DNA of 64,000 nucleotides from Balneola sp. (GCA_003712055.1 RHLJ01000003.1:124001-188000), one strand, 5' to 3'; positions 19,187 to 30,642 are shown, counted from the stretch's first letter. Notes: generated by a model not told the origin, from the letters alone. Numbers and translations: made by a program.

Positions 19187-20587
19187 CTAAAATACTAGCG
19201 TAGCCACCGAACCTGCAAGCAAAGAAAATTCATACTGCTCACTATCTACAGATGCGTTTACTTGTTGTGTAGAGCCGGAATCATTTAAAACGATTAGAAT
19301 GATCTCGCCTTCTGGATTCTTAAAAGCTACATTTGGCAAGCCGTCAACTTCATTTGATCCAATCCTTACTGAACCAGGCCTAACAAATTTTGAGGCATGG
19401 GCAATGATATAATAAGCAACATTTCGACTCACATCATTTCCGGAGATAGTAAGCGCACCTAAACAGTCATCACATCCTCCTTCAGTATGAGGATTTTGAT
19501 TCGGATCGGAAGCCAGATTCCACTCCAGTACCGTCCTGCTCCAATTTCTGGTACCCCCAACAATTAGGTTCCGCGTATGCCAGGCCAAATCTCCTGAAAA
19601 ACTAGCACCGGCCTGCACCCACTGTTCCGTGAAATAAATATTTTTCTCCGGATGGGCGTCCCTAACCGTTGAAAGTGCAGAAATATTACCAGCATATAAA
19701 TGAAATGCGGTACCGTCTATATATTGCTTTGCCGCAGCGTCAGAGAGAACCTCAAGAGGATAGTCTATCCGGTCAGGGTTATGATCATATATAATAATCT
19801 TAGTGGTTATTCCTGCTTCACTAAACGCAGAGCCTAAATGATCTCGAATAAAATTTGTTTGAGCTTCAGCACTCATACTCAAACTCGGGTTATTAAAAGG
19901 ATTAAGTGGTTCGTTCTGAATAGTAATAGCATCAATAGTTATTCCTTCAGCTTCCATTTGCTGTACGTATTTAACAAAATAGTTAGCATAGGCAGGATAG
20001 TATTCTTCAAGTAAGGTACCTCCAACAGTGGAACTATTACTTTTCATCCATACTGGCGGAGACCAGGGAGATCCCAGAATTTTTAACTCCGGGTAGATTT
20101 CCAGTATCTCTTTTAAAACGGGGATCAGGTGATCACGATCAGCTCCTAAATCAAACTCACTCATATCAGGGTCTGTTTGCCCTTGAGGAAGATCATTATA
20201 AGAAAATGTTGAGGCGTCAAGATCAGAAGAACCAACACTTACTCTTAGATAACTAACCCCTATTTCTCCCTCTCCCTGGCCAAATAATTCCTGCAGAATC
20301 TGTTGTCTGCTTGATTCATCCATATTATTTAGCAGAAAAGCACTACCACCTGTTAATGTATAGCCGAATCCGTCCATTTCCTGGAAAATTTCAGAACTAT
20401 TAATCACTATGTCCGGTTCTGTAGAACTTTCTGAAACCGTACTAACCCGATCTTCAAGGTTTTGAAACAACGCTTCTTGATTTGAAAAGGTAACCCAAAA
20501 TTGCGGTTGTGAGTCACCGTCCGAATCTGTGCTTTTACAGCTTATTAATAAGCTCGTACATAAAGTGAAAATGAATAGTCTGAACAT
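19187..20587 (-). CDS. GH30-family glycoside hydrolase lipoprotein
   Basis: A 466-aa glycosidase of family GH30 (glucosylceramidase/beta-1,6-glucanase-like). It has a lipoprotein signal with lipobox LLISC (Cys17), so it is membrane-anchored and periplasmic or surface-exposed. The TIM-barrel begins near FQEMDGFGYTLTGGSAFLL (about 68-86). The acid/base Glu226 lies in ITIQNEP, and the nucleophile candidate Glu321 in YFTEQW. Other family features are LGSPWSPPVWMK and a small C-terminal beta domain. Family members cleave beta-linked glucans or related glycans. It starts only 25 nt after the rpoC terminator, so its own promoter must overlap that region or it depends on read-through. With the SGNH hydrolase and LacI regulator it suggests a small glycan-use locus. 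Exact substrate is not deducible. Confidence 0.9.
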   Translation of the reverse strand: MFRLFIFTLCTSLLISCKSTDSDGDSQPQFWVTFSNQEALFQNLEDRVSTVSESSTEPDIVINSSEIFQEMDGFGYTLTGGSAFLLNNMDESSRQQILQELFGQGEGEIGVSYLRVSVGSSDLDASTFSYNDLPQGQTDPDMSEFDLGADRDHLIPVLKEILEIYPELKILGSPWSPPVWMKSNSSTVGGTLLEEYYPAYANYFVKYVQQMEAEGITIDAITIQNEPLNPFNNPSLSMSAEAQTNFIRDHLGSAFSEAGITTKIIIYDHNPDRIDYPLEVLSDAAAKQYIDGTAFHLYAGNISALSTVRDAHPEKNIYFTEQWVQAGASFSGDLAWHTRNLIVGGTRNWSRTVLEWNLASDPNQNPHTEGGCDDCLGALTISGNDVSRNVAYYIIAHASKFVRPGSVRIGSNEVDGLPNVAFKNPEGEIILIVLNDSGSTQQVNASVDSEQYEFSLLAGSVATLVF

Positions 20588-20611
20588 AGTAATAGAGGCT
20601 TTTTTGATAAA

Positions 20612-20644
20612 ATAAAAAAACCCCGCACAAATAAATGTGCGGGG
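20612..20644 (-). terminator. Intrinsic terminator of the rpoBC operon
   Basis: A 9-bp perfect stem (ccccgcaca 20621-20629 with tgtgcgggg 20636-20644) with a 6-nt loop is followed on the minus strand by seven T residues. It lies 26 nt after the rpoC stop codon and closes the ribosomal protein/RNA polymerase operon. Confidence 0.93.
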
Positions 20645-20670
20645 TTCAATTCGACTAGAGAATATGGATT

Positions 20671-23600
20671 TTATTCTCCTTCAATTGCTTCGGCATCATC
20701 GCCACCAAGGGCTTCAAATACCTTTGCGATTTCCTCATCTCCTTCTTCGAAGTCTCTCTTCGTACCAACGATAATTTCGTTGTACTCTCTGAGACCTGTA
20801 CCAGCAGGAACTTTATGACCTACCACCACATTCTCTTTCAGACCTCGGAGGAAGTCCTTCTTGGCTTCGATAGAAGCCTGGGTAAGAACTTTTGTGGTTT
20901 CCTGGAAGGAGGCAGCTGACAACCAACTTTCAGTAGAAAGGGCAGCCCGGGTAATTCCAAGAAGAATTGGCTTCGAGATAGCTGGTTCAGCTTCTCTTAT
21001 TTGCAACTCGTCTTTTCCTTCTTTGATCAATCCGTTATTGATATCACGTACTTCTCTACGATCAAGGATAGTACCTTTCTTAAGCTCGCTTCCTCCCTCA
21101 TCGGTGATAATGAATTTACCAATGAGTTCATCATTTCGAAGGTTTACTTCAAAACGGTCTACTTTATCGCCTTCCAGGAACATAGTGTCGCCTGGGTCGG
21201 TGATTTCAGCTTTCTGCATCATGGTGCTTACAATTACCTCAATGTGCTTGTCATTGATCTTCACACCTTGCAGGCGGTAAACCTCCTGGATCTCATTAAC
21301 CAGGTAAGATTGTACTGCATATGGCCCAAGTATATTCAGGATATCCTGAGCTGGAATAGTACCATCAGAAAGTGGCTGACCTGCTTTTACAAAGTCATTC
21401 GATTGAACAAGGATATGCTTACTCAAAGAGATTAGATATTTTTTCTCATCGGTACCATCTTTTGATTTGATGATTACCTCTTGAGAACCTCTTTTTCTTC
21501 CTCCCATTTCAACAATACCGTCAATCTCAGAAACCGCAGCCGGGTCACTTGGTGATCGAGCTTCAAACAACTCAGTCACACGTGGAAGACCCGCCGTAAT
21601 ATCCTTCGATTTAGAGGTAGCACGAGGAATTTTTGCAATCACCTGACCTGAGAATACTTTCTCACCATCATCCACAACAATGTGGGTATCTACTGGTAGA
21701 GTACTTTCTCTTATGATATCGCCTTTGCCTTTTACTGCAAGAGTAGGTACAAGCGCTCTATCTTTTGAATCGATAATTACCTTTTCGCGGTGGCCTGTTT
21801 GCGCATCAGTGTCATCCGTAAAGGTCACCCCTTCAAGGATATCCTTGTAGTGCAAAGTACCATCAATTTCAGAGAAGATAAGTGCGTTATATGGATCCCA
21901 TTTACAGAGCTGGGCTCCTTTAGGAACCATATCACCTTCTTCAACAATCATTTCACAACCATAAGGCACATTGTAGCTGATAAGAACCTTACCTTCATCA
22001 TCAACAATCTTCAATTCGCCTGCACGGCTAAGAACGATGTTATGCTCTTCTTCGCCATCATCATAAACAACAACACGTATGTTCTCGAATTCAACCTTAC
22101 CGTCGAATTTAGCTTTGTGCTGCGAATCTGCTTCCAGACGAGATGCCGTACCACCAACGTGGAAAGTACGAAGTGTAAGCTGTGTACCTGGCTCACCGAT
22201 AGATTGTGCAGCAATAACACCTACTGCCTCACCCTTTTCTACCACGGTTCCCCTTGCAAGGTCACGTCCATAACATTTTGCACACACACCTCTACCTGTT
22301 TCACAGGTAAGTACAGATCGAATATCTACTTCTTCGATTGAAGTTTCGGCAATTCTCTTTGCTACATCTTCATCAATCATCTGATTTGCTTCACAAATAA
22401 GCTCATCAGTAATTGGATCGACAATATCATATAGAGAGAATCGGCCAATGATACGATCTTCTAGGCGCTCAATAATGTCTTCATTATCTTTTAATGCCGA
22501 CATCTTGATACCACGAAGTGTACCGCAATCTTCTTCGGTAATAATCACATCCTGAGATACATCAACAAGACGACGTGTTAGATAACCGGCATCGGCAGTT
22601 TTAAGAGCCGTATCAGCAAGACCTTTACGAGCACCGTGCGTAGAGATGAAGTATTCAAGTACCGTTAATCCCTCTTTGAACGAAGAAAGAATCGGATTCT
22701 CGATTACCTCGTTACCCTGTTGCATTGAACTCTTCTGAGGCTTAGCCATCAGACCTCGCATACCACCAAGCTGACGAATCTGCTCTTTTGAACCCCTCGC
22801 ACCAGAATCGGCCATCATAAATACAGGGTTGAAACCTTCTCTGTCATCAGCTAGCGCCTGGAACAGAGTTTCAGATACACGGTTAGTAGTACTTGTCCAC
22901 TTATCGATAACCTGGTTATAACGCTCATTATCGGTAATGAATCCCATTTCATAACGTCCCTGAATATCAGTTACTTCATCTTTCGCACCGTTAATCAGGT
23001 TGGCTTTCATATCAGGAATGATGATGTCTTCAAGAGAGAATGAAAGACCACCTAGCGTAGCGTTTTCATATCCAATCTTCTTCATGTCATCAAGGAAAGC
23101 AGACGTCTTGGCTGTACCACATTTTGCATGGATATCACCAATAAGTATTCTAAGCTCTTTCTTACCTAGTGTTTTATTGATGAAGCCCATTTCATCCGGA
23201 ACAATCTCATTAAAGATAACCCGCCCGGTAGAAGTTTTTACTACCTCATGTTCTACTTCACCTTCTGCATTTACAGTAGCGATTCGAACATTGATTTTGG
23301 CATGGATATGAAGTCTGTTCTGATCGAAAGCAACGATTACTTCATCAGGAGATGCAAATGTTTTTCCTTCTCCTAATTGACCGCTTCTTGGCTTTGTTAA
23401 ATAATAAAGACCCAAGATCATATCCTGAGATGGAACCGCAATAGGACCACCACTCGCAGGGCTCAAGATGTTATGTGATCCAAGCATCAATACAGAAGCT
23501 TCAAGCACCGCATCATGACTCAACGGTAAGTGAACCGCCATCTGATCACCATCAAAGTCAGCATTAAATGCTGTACACGCTAATGGATGCAGACGAATCG

Positions 23601-24975
23601 CCTTTTCCTCAATAAGCACCGGCTGGAAAGCCTGAATACCTAACCGGTGAAGCGTTGGAGCACGGTTTAGAAGTACCGGGTGTCCGTCAATTACATTCTC
23701 AAGAACTTCCCAAACTACCGCATCTCTGCGATCAACAACTTTCTTGGCGCTTTTCACGGTTTTTACATAACCACGCTCGATAAGTCTACGGATAATGAAT
23801 GGCTTATAAAGTTCAACTGCCATTTCCTTTGGAAGGCCACACTCATGCATCTTAAGCTCTGGTCCTACTACAATTACAGAACGGCCAGAGTAATCAACAC
23901 GCTTACCTAAGAGGTTTTGACGGAAACGACCGCTCTTACCTTTAAGCATGTCGCTTAGAGATTTCAACGGACGATTGTTATTCCGAACAGCGTTTGACTT
24001 ACGCGAGTTGTCATATAATGAATCAACAGCTTCCTGAAGCATACGCTTCTCATTTCGAAGAATCACATCAGGAGCTTTGATATCAATCAATCTCTTTAAA
24101 CGATTGTTTCGAATAATTACTCTTCGATACAAATCGTTAAGGTCAGAAGTAGCAAAACGACCACCCTCAAGTGGTACTAATGGACGCAGTTCTGGTGGAA
24201 TTACCGGAATTACGCTCTGGCACATCCATTCTGGCCGGTTTTCTGTGTGCATTGCTGCGGCACGGAAAGACTCGATAACCTGAAGTCTCTTTAGCTTCTT
24301 TTTCTTACGCATTTGTGAGGTTTCATTTTTAACCTCGTAGCGTAATTGATAAGCAAGATCATCCAGATCCAGATCTGCAAGCATAGCTGCAAGAGCATCT
24401 GCTCCTTCTTTTACAATGAATTTATCCTCGTCGTCATCATCAAGATCAAAATTGTCTTCTGGTAACTGGTCAAAGATGTCATACTTCTCTTCTTCAGAAA
24501 TAAGGTCACCTTTAGCGTATCCTAAGTCGCGAGCTAATCCTGGATTGATGATTACGAAAGTTTCGTAATAAACAATTCGATCCAGATTTTTAGAAGACAG
24601 ACCTAGTAAGTAGGCAATTTTGTTTGGTAATGACTTGAAATACCAAATGTGTACTACAGGAACGGTAAGGGTAATGTGCCCCATACGCTCTCTTCGAACA
24701 GCTTTTCTTGTTACTTCAACACCACAACGGTCACAAATGATCCCTTTATATCTGATCCGCTTGTACTTTCCACAATGGCACTCATAGTCTTTTACAGGCC
24801 CGAAGATCTTCTCACAGAAAAGACCGTCCATTTCCGGCTTGAAAGTTCTATAGTTGATAGTCTCAGGAGTAAGAACTTCTCCATGAGAACGTGATAGAAT
24901 TGTTTCAGCAGAAGCAAGGGATATTCCGATGCTATTAAAATCGTTCGTTACTGCTAATGTTTTTGTTATTGGCAA
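20671..24975 (-). CDS. rpoC: DNA-directed RNA polymerase subunit beta'
   Basis: Full-length (1434 aa) beta' subunit of RNA polymerase. The N-terminal zinc site has the [20 protein letters not shown] cysteines. The catalytic NADFDGD motif (about 471-477) holds the three magnesium-binding aspartates. The trigger-loop/bridge region and second zinc cysteines ([13 protein letters not shown]) are present. The start is TTG at 24975, preceded by a GGAGG Shine-Dalgarno at 7-nt spacing. The first in-frame ATG is about 48 codons later, inside conserved sequence ([12 protein letters not shown]), so TTG is very likely real. The C-terminus is acidic. It follows rpoB by 31 nt and ends at a strong terminator. 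Confidence 0.98.
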   Translation of the reverse strand: MPITKTLAVTNDFNSIGISLASAETILSRSHGEVLTPETINYRTFKPEMDGLFCEKIFGPVKDYECHCGKYKRIRYKGIICDRCGVEVTRKAVRRERMGHITLTVPVVHIWYFKSLPNKIAYLLGLSSKNLDRIVYYETFVIINPGLARDLGYAKGDLISEEEKYDIFDQLPEDNFDLDDDDEDKFIVKEGADALAAMLADLDLDDLAYQLRYEVKNETSQMRKKKKLKRLQVIESFRAAAMHTENRPEWMCQSVIPVIPPELRPLVPLEGGRFATSDLNDLYRRVIIRNNRLKRLIDIKAPDVILRNEKRMLQEAVDSLYDNSRKSNAVRNNNRPLKSLSDMLKGKSGRFRQNLLGKRVDYSGRSVIVVGPELKMHECGLPKEMAVELYKPFIIRRLIERGYVKTVKSAKKVVDRRDAVVWEVLENVIDGHPVLLNRAPTLHRLGIQAFQPVLIEEKAIRLHPLACTAFNADFDGDQMAVHLPLSHDAVLEASVLMLGSHNILSPASGGPIAVPSQDMILGLYYLTKPRSGQLGEGKTFASPDEVIVAFDQNRLHIHAKINVRIATVNAEGEVEHEVVKTSTGRVIFNEIVPDEMGFINKTLGKKELRILIGDIHAKCGTAKTSAFLDDMKKIGYENATLGGLSFSLEDIIIPDMKANLINGAKDEVTDIQGRYEMGFITDNERYNQVIDKWTSTTNRVSETLFQALADDREGFNPVFMMADSGARGSKEQIRQLGGMRGLMAKPQKSSMQQGNEVIENPILSSFKEGLTVLEYFISTHGARKGLADTALKTADAGYLTRRLVDVSQDVIITEEDCGTLRGIKMSALKDNEDIIERLEDRIIGRFSLYDIVDPITDELICEANQMIDEDVAKRIAETSIEEVDIRSVLTCETGRGVCAKCYGRDLARGTVVEKGEAVGVIAAQSIGEPGTQLTLRTFHVGGTASRLEADSQHKAKFDGKVEFENIRVVVYDDGEEEHNIVLSRAGELKIVDDEGKVLISYNVPYGCEMIVEEGDMVPKGAQLCKWDPYNALIFSEIDGTLHYKDILEGVTFTDDTDAQTGHREKVIIDSKDRALVPTLAVKGKGDIIRESTLPVDTHIVVDDGEKVFSGQVIAKIPRATSKSKDITAGLPRVTELFEARSPSDPAAVSEIDGIVEMGGRKRGSQEVIIKSKDGTDEKKYLISLSKHILVQSNDFVKAGQPLSDGTIPAQDILNILGPYAVQSYLVNEIQEVYRLQGVKINDKHIEVIVSTMMQKAEITDPGDTMFLEGDKVDRFEVNLRNDELIGKFIITDEGGSELKKGTILDRREVRDINNGLIKEGKDELQIREAEPAISKPILLGITRAALSTESWLSAASFQETTKVLTQASIEAKKDFLRGLKENVVVGHKVPAGTGLREYNEIIVGTKRDFEEGDEEIAKVFEALGGDDAEAIEGE

Positions 24976-24990
24976 GGGTTTTCCTCCGAT
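24976..24990 (-). promoter_or_regulatory. Shine-Dalgarno deciding the TTG start of rpoC
   Basis: Read on the minus strand, the sequence just upstream of the TTG codon is atcggaggaaaaccc, giving GGAGG at 7-nt spacing. It supports TTG as the true initiation codon. Confidence 0.8.
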
Positions 24991-25006
24991 ACTTTATTAA
25001 CAGTGA

Positions 25007-28000
25007 TTAGTCTAAATGGATTTCAAGTCCGAGACCCATAAGCTCTCGTAATAATACCTTGAATGATTCCGGAACGTCTCCATCAGGAAGGTTTTCACCT
25101 TTTACAATGGCTTCATAAACTTTGGAACGTCCTTTAACGTCGTCACTTTTTACAGTGAGCATTTCTTTCAGGATGCTTGAAGCACCGTATGCATATAGTG
25201 CCCATACCTCCATCTCACCAAGTCGCTGACCACCAAACTGAGCTTTACCACCAAGTGGCTGCTGAGTGATAAGCGAGTATGGCCCGATAGAACGAGAGTG
25301 CATCTTATCCTGAACCAGGTGATTCAATTTGATCATGTAAATGTAACCAACTGTAGTTTTTTGAGAGAACGCCTCTCCTGTTCTACCATCGTATAGATTC
25401 ACACGACCATCTTCCGGAAGACCTGCTTCTGCAAGCTTGGCTTTCACATCATCCATGCTGGCACCGTCAAAAATTGGTGAAGCAAATGTGGTTCCAAGCT
25501 TCTTGGCAGCCCATCCAAGAATAGTTTCGTAAATCTGACCAAGGTTCATACGAGAAGGTACACCTAGCGGGTTTAGACAGATGTCAACCGGGGTACCATC
25601 TTCCATGAATGGCATGTCCTCAACAGGTACGATCTTAGCAACAACACCTTTGTTACCGTGACGACCCGCCATCTTATCACCTACCTGAAGCTTACGCTTC
25701 TTAGCGATATATACTTTTGCTTTTTGGATGATTCCAGGAGGTAGCTCATCTCCTACCTGAATTGCAAATGTTCTTCGCTTGGCTTCACTATCTATATGAC
25801 GACGAAGCTCACGGTAGTTGTGGAACAGAAGCTTAACATGCTTCACTAGTTCCTGGTCAGTTGCCCAGTCAATATTCTCATTGATGTTTACCGGGTCAAT
25901 TTCTTCAAATACAGACTTCTTGTACTTCTCGCCTTTTGGAATAAGCTCTACATTGCTGTAGTTGAATACACCTGGAGAAGTTTTATCTCGAAGCAGAGAA
26001 TACATTTTATCTGCCCACTGCTGGTTTAGTTCAGTAAGCTTTTCAGTATGTCTTTCTTGTTCCTGCTCAACACGCTTTTTCTCTTCTTTTCGAGAAACTA
26101 ATTCGTCGCGTTTGCGGCTGAATAACTTCGTGTTGATTACTGTTCCGGACACACCTGGAGGTGTTTTTAGAGAAGCATCTTTTACATCACCAGCTTTGTC
26201 ACCAAAGATAGCACGTAGAAGTTTTTCTTCCGGAGTAGGATCAGTTTCACCTTTAGGAGTAATCTTACCAACAAGGATATCACCCGGGTTGATTTTCGCT
26301 CCAACGCGGATCATTCCACGCTCATTAAGGTTACGAGTAGCTTCTTCGCTCACGTTAGGAATTTCACGAGTAAGCTCTTCTTCACCTCGCTTGGTATCTC
26401 TAACTTGCTGCTCGAATTCAGTTACGTGGATAGACGTATAAATATCTTCCTGAACGATACGCTCTGAAATTACGATCGCATCCTCGAAGTTATATCCTCT
26501 CCAAGGCATGAAAGCTACCAGCAGGTTTCTACCTAGTGCTAGTTCTCCACCATCTGTAGAGCATCCGTCTACGATAGCCTGGTGTTTCTTCACCTTGTCT
26601 CCAACCTTTACAATTGGACGTTGGTTGGTAGCTGTATCCTGGTTAGTTCTGGTGAACTTCTCAAGATTGTACACTTTTACACCGCCATCAAAGTAGCAGT
26701 TCTGCTCCATTTCAGTACGATCGTACTTAACATGTACTTCAGTAGCACTTACATATACTACTTCACCATCAGCTTCTGCAGTAATGATAGCTCTTGAATC
26801 GCGAGCTGCTCTGTGTTCTAGTCCGGTACCTACTACAGGTGCTTCCGGACGAAGAAGTGGTACTGCCTGACGTTGCATGTTCGAGCCCATCAAGGCACGG
26901 TTCGCATCATCATGCTCAATAAAAGGAATTAATGCTGCTGCCAAAGAGGTAATCTGGTTGGTAGCAACATCCATATATTCGATTTCATCCTTGCGAGCAT
27001 TCGAGTAGTTACCCTCACGCATTCTGGAGAAAACGAGATCGTTTTTAAACATTCCTTTTTCGTCTAACTCAGCATTAGCCTGGGCAATCACAGTTTCATC
27101 TTCCTGCTCAGCGGCTAGATACTCAACCGACTTACCTACTTTACCGTCTTTCACTTTTCGGTAAGGAGTTTCAATGAAGCCGAAGTCATTCACTTTTGCA
27201 TGAATGCAAAGAGAAGAAATCAAACCGATATTCGGGCCTTCAGGTGTTTCAATCGGACAAAGTCTACCGTAATGAGTATAGTGAACGTCACGAACCTCAA
27301 AACCAGCTCGTTCACGAGTAAGACCACCAGGCCCTAGTGCAGACATACGACGCTTGTGTGTCAATTCTGCTAATGGATTGGTTTGATCCATAAACTGAGA
27401 AAGCTGATTAGTACCAAAGAAAGTATTAATCACACTTGAAATAGTACGTGCATTCACAAGATCCTGTGGAGTCAACTGCTCAGCATCACGAGAGTTCATT
27501 CGCTCACGAATGGTTCTGGCCATACGAGCCAAACCTATCGCGAATTGCTGACCTAACTGCTCACCAACTGTACGAATACGTCGATTACTCAAGTGATCAA
27601 TATCATCAACTTGAGATTTCAAGTTCTTAAGACGGATTACCTCCTTAATAATGGCAACAATGTCCTCTTTTGTAAGGAACTGTACATCCGTGAGATCCAA
27701 TCTAAGTCGCTTGTTAAGTCTGTATCGACCAACTTCGCCAAGATCGTACTTCTTATCGCTGAAGAATAATCTTTCAAGAATAGCTCGAGATGTTTCAGGG
27801 TCTGGCATCTCACCAGAACGAATTTGCTGATATACTTCTCCGAGTGCAGAATGCTCATCCCATGTTGGATCCTTTCGGAGCGTATTCATCATTACTGAAC
27901 GCTCAGACTCTTCAGCAGTAATTTTTTGTATAAGAACGGTTTTAACTTCCGCATCTTTTAACATTCCATAATCATCTTCCGTTAGTTGATGATCACGCTC

Positions 28001-28831
28001 GAAGATGATTTTTCTATTTAATGCTTCAGATACTTCACCAGTCTCATCATCAACTACCTCTTCCATCTCTTCAACGATGATGTTTTGAGCAAGGCGCTGA
28101 CCAACTAGCTTTTTATTGTAATCAGCTTTTGTTCCGAATTTAACGTCATCAGAAAGCTCGAATAGACTCAATAATTCCAAGTCAGTGGAGTAGCCAAGTG
28201 CACGTAATAGAGTAGTAGCAGGAATCTTTTTCTTTCTATCAATATACGCCCATAGTACGTCTCTGATATCAGTAGTGAATTCGATCCATGAACCTTTAAA
28301 AGGTATTACTCGTGCAGAATAAAGTTGGGTACCATTTGGGTGAACAGACTGTCCGAAGAATACCCCCGGAGATCGGTGTAATTGACTTACAATTACTCGC
28401 TCTGCACCGTTAATGATGAAGGTACCACGGTTGGTCATCCATGGAAGATCTCCTAAGAAAACTTCCTGTTCGATGGTTTCGCTGGCTTCATCACTGTCAT
28501 CTACTGATGATAATCTAAGCTTAGCTTTTAGTGGTACCGAATATGTAAGACCACGATCCTGGCATTCTTTGATCGTGTATCGGGGCACATCCACATTGTA
28601 GTATAAAAATTCTAGAATGTGAGTCTCACGAGTATCCTGAATAGGAAAGTTCTCGTTAAATATTCGCTGTAATCCTTGATTCTCTCGCTCGTTTGGAGCA
28701 ATATCAAGTTGTACGAATTTTTCAAAAGACTCTAGTTGAATATCCAGGAAGTCCGGATAGTCTAAAACATGTTTAGTGCGCCCAAAAGATTGGCGTTCCG
28801 TATTTGGAATTATTTGCATCTTATTGCTCAA
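25007..28831 (-). CDS. rpoB: DNA-directed RNA polymerase subunit beta
   Basis: Full-length (1274 aa) beta subunit of RNA polymerase. The rifampicin-binding cluster region is intact (FFGTNQLSQFMDQTNPLAELTHKRRMSALGPGGLTRERAGFEVRDVH), with wild-type-like residues at the usual resistance positions by eye. Other conserved blocks are PIETPEGPNIGLI, GRNLLVAFMPWRGYNFEDAI, the KLQVGDKMAGRHGNKGV segment and the C-terminal EMEVWALYAYGA. It lies 31 nt upstream of rpoC and 134 nt after rplL, with a hairpin in the rplL-rpoB gap. Confidence 0.98.
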   Translation of the reverse strand: MSNKMQIIPNTERQSFGRTKHVLDYPDFLDIQLESFEKFVQLDIAPNERENQGLQRIFNENFPIQDTRETHILEFLYYNVDVPRYTIKECQDRGLTYSVPLKAKLRLSSVDDSDEASETIEQEVFLGDLPWMTNRGTFIINGAERVIVSQLHRSPGVFFGQSVHPNGTQLYSARVIPFKGSWIEFTTDIRDVLWAYIDRKKKIPATTLLRALGYSTDLELLSLFELSDDVKFGTKADYNKKLVGQRLAQNIIVEEMEEVVDDETGEVSEALNRKIIFERDHQLTEDDYGMLKDAEVKTVLIQKITAEESERSVMMNTLRKDPTWDEHSALGEVYQQIRSGEMPDPETSRAILERLFFSDKKYDLGEVGRYRLNKRLRLDLTDVQFLTKEDIVAIIKEVIRLKNLKSQVDDIDHLSNRRIRTVGEQLGQQFAIGLARMARTIRERMNSRDAEQLTPQDLVNARTISSVINTFFGTNQLSQFMDQTNPLAELTHKRRMSALGPGGLTRERAGFEVRDVHYTHYGRLCPIETPEGPNIGLISSLCIHAKVNDFGFIETPYRKVKDGKVGKSVEYLAAEQEDETVIAQANAELDEKGMFKNDLVFSRMREGNYSNARKDEIEYMDVATNQITSLAAALIPFIEHDDANRALMGSNMQRQAVPLLRPEAPVVGTGLEHRAARDSRAIITAEADGEVVYVSATEVHVKYDRTEMEQNCYFDGGVKVYNLEKFTRTNQDTATNQRPIVKVGDKVKKHQAIVDGCSTDGGELALGRNLLVAFMPWRGYNFEDAIVISERIVQEDIYTSIHVTEFEQQVRDTKRGEEELTREIPNVSEEATRNLNERGMIRVGAKINPGDILVGKITPKGETDPTPEEKLLRAIFGDKAGDVKDASLKTPPGVSGTVINTKLFSRKRDELVSRKEEKKRVEQEQERHTEKLTELNQQWADKMYSLLRDKTSPGVFNYSNVELIPKGEKYKKSVFEEIDPVNINENIDWATDQELVKHVKLLFHNYRELRRHIDSEAKRRTFAIQVGDELPPGIIQKAKVYIAKKRKLQVGDKMAGRHGNKGVVAKIVPVEDMPFMEDGTPVDICLNPLGVPSRMNLGQIYETILGWAAKKLGTTFASPIFDGASMDDVKAKLAEAGLPEDGRVNLYDGRTGEAFSQKTTVGYIYMIKLNHLVQDKMHSRSIGPYSLITQQPLGGKAQFGGQRLGEMEVWALYAYGASSILKEMLTVKSDDVKGRSKVYEAIVKGENLPDGDVPESFKVLLRELMGLGLEIHLD

Positions 28832-28913
28832 AAGAACCTCTCCATTTTGTTGAAGGGTGATTGTACAGGAAAACCCCAGTACTAACCGAGGTTAATTATA
28901 TATAGACGCCAAT

Positions 28914-28941
28914 AGCCAATACCGCTTTCACGATATTGGCT
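28914..28941 (-). other. Hairpin in the rplL-rpoB gap (attenuator or processing site)
   Basis: An 8-bp perfect inverted repeat (agccaata 28914-28921, tattggct 28934-28941) with a 12-nt loop lies in the 134-nt gap between rplL and rpoB. No T-run follows. In Escherichia coli this gap holds an attenuator and an RNase III site that set the ribosomal protein to polymerase ratio; a similar role here is inference. Confidence 0.5.
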
Positions 28942-28965
28942 ACCAACGAAATGTTTACTAAGTGC

Positions 28966-29349
28966 TTACTTGAGCTCTACAGTAGCTCCAGCTTCTTCAA
29001 GCTTGCCTTTGATCTCTTCTGCTTCATCTTTAGCAACGCCTTCCTTGATAGTGTTAGGAGCGCCGTCTACTAATTCTTTAGCTTCTTTAAGACCTAGGCC
29101 AGTGATACCGCGTACTTCTTTAATTACAGCGATTTTCTTAGCACCAGCAGATTCAAGAACTACATCAAATTCAGTTTTTTCTTCTGCTCCACCAGCACCA
29201 CCGTCTCCACCAGCAGCTGGTCCTGCAACTGCAACAGCAGCCGCAGCAGGTTTGATGTCGTATTCTTCTTCTAGAACTTTAGCTAGTTCGTTTGCTTCTT
29301 TGATAGTTAGGTTGACAAGCTCTTCAGCTAGTTTGTTAACGTCAGCCAT
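28966..29349 (-). CDS. rplL: 50S ribosomal protein L7/L12
   Basis: 127-aa ribosomal stalk protein that recruits translation factors. The N-terminal dimerisation domain binding L10 ([30 protein letters not shown]), the Ala/Gly-rich hinge (about 35-55) and the C-terminal factor-binding domain ([42 protein letters not shown]) are all present. It follows rplJ by 47 nt in the conserved rplKAJL-rpoBC order. Confidence 0.98.
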   Translation of the reverse strand: MADVNKLAEELVNLTIKEANELAKVLEEEYDIKPAAAAVAVAGPAAGGDGGAGGAEEKTEFDVVLESAGAKKIAVIKEVRGITGLGLKEAKELVDGAPNTIKEGVAKDEAEEIKGKLEEAGATVELK

Positions 29350-29396
29350 TGTTATCTCCAGTTGATTTAATAAAAATTCTTAGTTGTAAATAAGGG

Positions 29397-29918
29397 TTAG
29401 TTTTCGCCTTTTTCGGCGATGGTTTTCACAGCTCCAACAAGGTTTGACCCAGACGCGTTGAGCGCTCCAAGTACATTTGCCATAGGGGCGGATAGTAAAC
29501 CAAGGATATCACCAATGATCTCATTTTTAGATTTCATTGATGCTAGAGCGTCTAGCTTGTCCTCACCAAAAAACTCTCCATCTATGATGGCCGCTTTAAA
29601 GTGTGGCTTGTTGTTATCCTTGATAAAATCTTTTAAAACCTTTGCTGGTGCAGATAATTCTTCTTCAACAAAAGCGAATGCATTTTGCTCATTTAGAGAA
29701 GGAATGATAGCGTCGTATCCTCCAACCTCTTCCATAGCAAGTTTCATAAGCTTGTTCTTGTAAACTTTGAAGAAGACATTTCCCTTACGAAATGCACCTC
29801 GCAGTTGGTTAGCTTCATCTACAGACATGCCAGAATAATTGGTGATATACACCGCATTGGCATTTTTTAAATTTTCTGAGATTTCGTCTAATACTGCTCT
29901 TTTTTCTGCTGTAGGCAT
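29397..29918 (-). CDS. rplJ: 50S ribosomal protein L10
   Basis: 173-aa protein forming the base of the ribosomal stalk and binding L7/L12 dimers through its C-terminal helix. It has the family N-terminal domain (ENLKNANAVYITNYSGMSVDEANQLR). A strong AGGAGG Shine-Dalgarno precedes the ATG. The gap to rplA is only 13 nt, too short for the long autoregulatory L10 leader known in Escherichia coli, so that feedback mode is probably absent or works elsewhere in the transcript. Confidence 0.97.
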   Translation of the reverse strand: MPTAEKRAVLDEISENLKNANAVYITNYSGMSVDEANQLRGAFRKGNVFFKVYKNKLMKLAMEEVGGYDAIIPSLNEQNAFAFVEEELSAPAKVLKDFIKDNNKPHFKAAIIDGEFFGEDKLDALASMKSKNEIIGDILGLLSAPMANVLGALNASGSNLVGAVKTIAEKGEN

Positions 29919-29931
29919 AATTTAATTCCTC

Positions 29932-30633
29932 CTAATTAAGAGCTGTAACTGCGGTTCTGCTTATCGGGATGCTCGGCCCCATGGTGGAACTCATATACAC
30001 GCTTTTAACATACGTGCCTTTTGCTGAGGCAGGCTTCAGTTTCATTACTGTTTGAAGAAATGCTTCTGCATTCTCTTTCAAATCAGCAGCTCCGAAGCTT
30101 ACTTTACCTACAGATGTGTGCAAGATTCCGGTTTTGTCAACACGGAAATCGATTTGACCAGCTTTAACCTGCTTTACAGCAGCAGCTACATCCATAGTTA
30201 CGGTTCCACTTTTTGGGTTTGGCATCAATCCACGAGGACCTAAAAAGCGTCCAAGCTTACCGAGTTTGCCCATTACATCCGGCGTGGCGATAATAACATC
30301 TATTTCCGCCCAGCCTCCTTCAATTTGTGCGATATAATCATCCAAGCCCACATGGTCGGCTCCAGCTTCAGTAGCTTCGGCTTGCTTTGCTTCGTTAACA
30401 AGGGCTAATACCCTTACTTCTTTACCAGTACCATGAGGTAAACTCACTGTACCACGTACCATCTGATCAGCATGCCGTGGATCAACACCTAAACGGATGT
30501 CGATATCTACGGAAGCGTCAAAGCTGGTAGTAGAAGTTTTCTTAACGAGATCACAAGCTTCTTCCAAAGAATATTCTACCTCTGGATTAACCAATTCGGC
30601 GACTTGTTGATATTTTTTTCCTCTTTTTGCCAT
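29932..30633 (-). CDS. rplA: 50S ribosomal protein L1
   Basis: 233-aa L1 stalk protein that binds 23S rRNA and takes part in release of deacylated tRNA. Conserved segments include [59 protein letters not shown] and the C-terminal SSTMGPSI. It lies 9 nt after rplK, and L1 often represses the rplKA pair in bacteria. Confidence 0.98.
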   Translation of the reverse strand: MAKRGKKYQQVAELVNPEVEYSLEEACDLVKKTSTTSFDASVDIDIRLGVDPRHADQMVRGTVSLPHGTGKEVRVLALVNEAKQAEATEAGADHVGLDDYIAQIEGGWAEIDVIIATPDVMGKLGKLGRFLGPRGLMPNPKSGTVTMDVAAAVKQVKAGQIDFRVDKTGILHTSVGKVSFGAADLKENAEAFLQTVMKLKPASAKGTYVKSVYMSSTMGPSIPISRTAVTALN

Positions 30634-30642
30634 GAGTATATG

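Noticed and set aside
21790-22341. Long plus-strand open frame opposite rpoC
   Set aside because: Fully antisense to a certain core gene, with low-complexity, Cys/Asn/Thr-rich composition typical of shadow frames.
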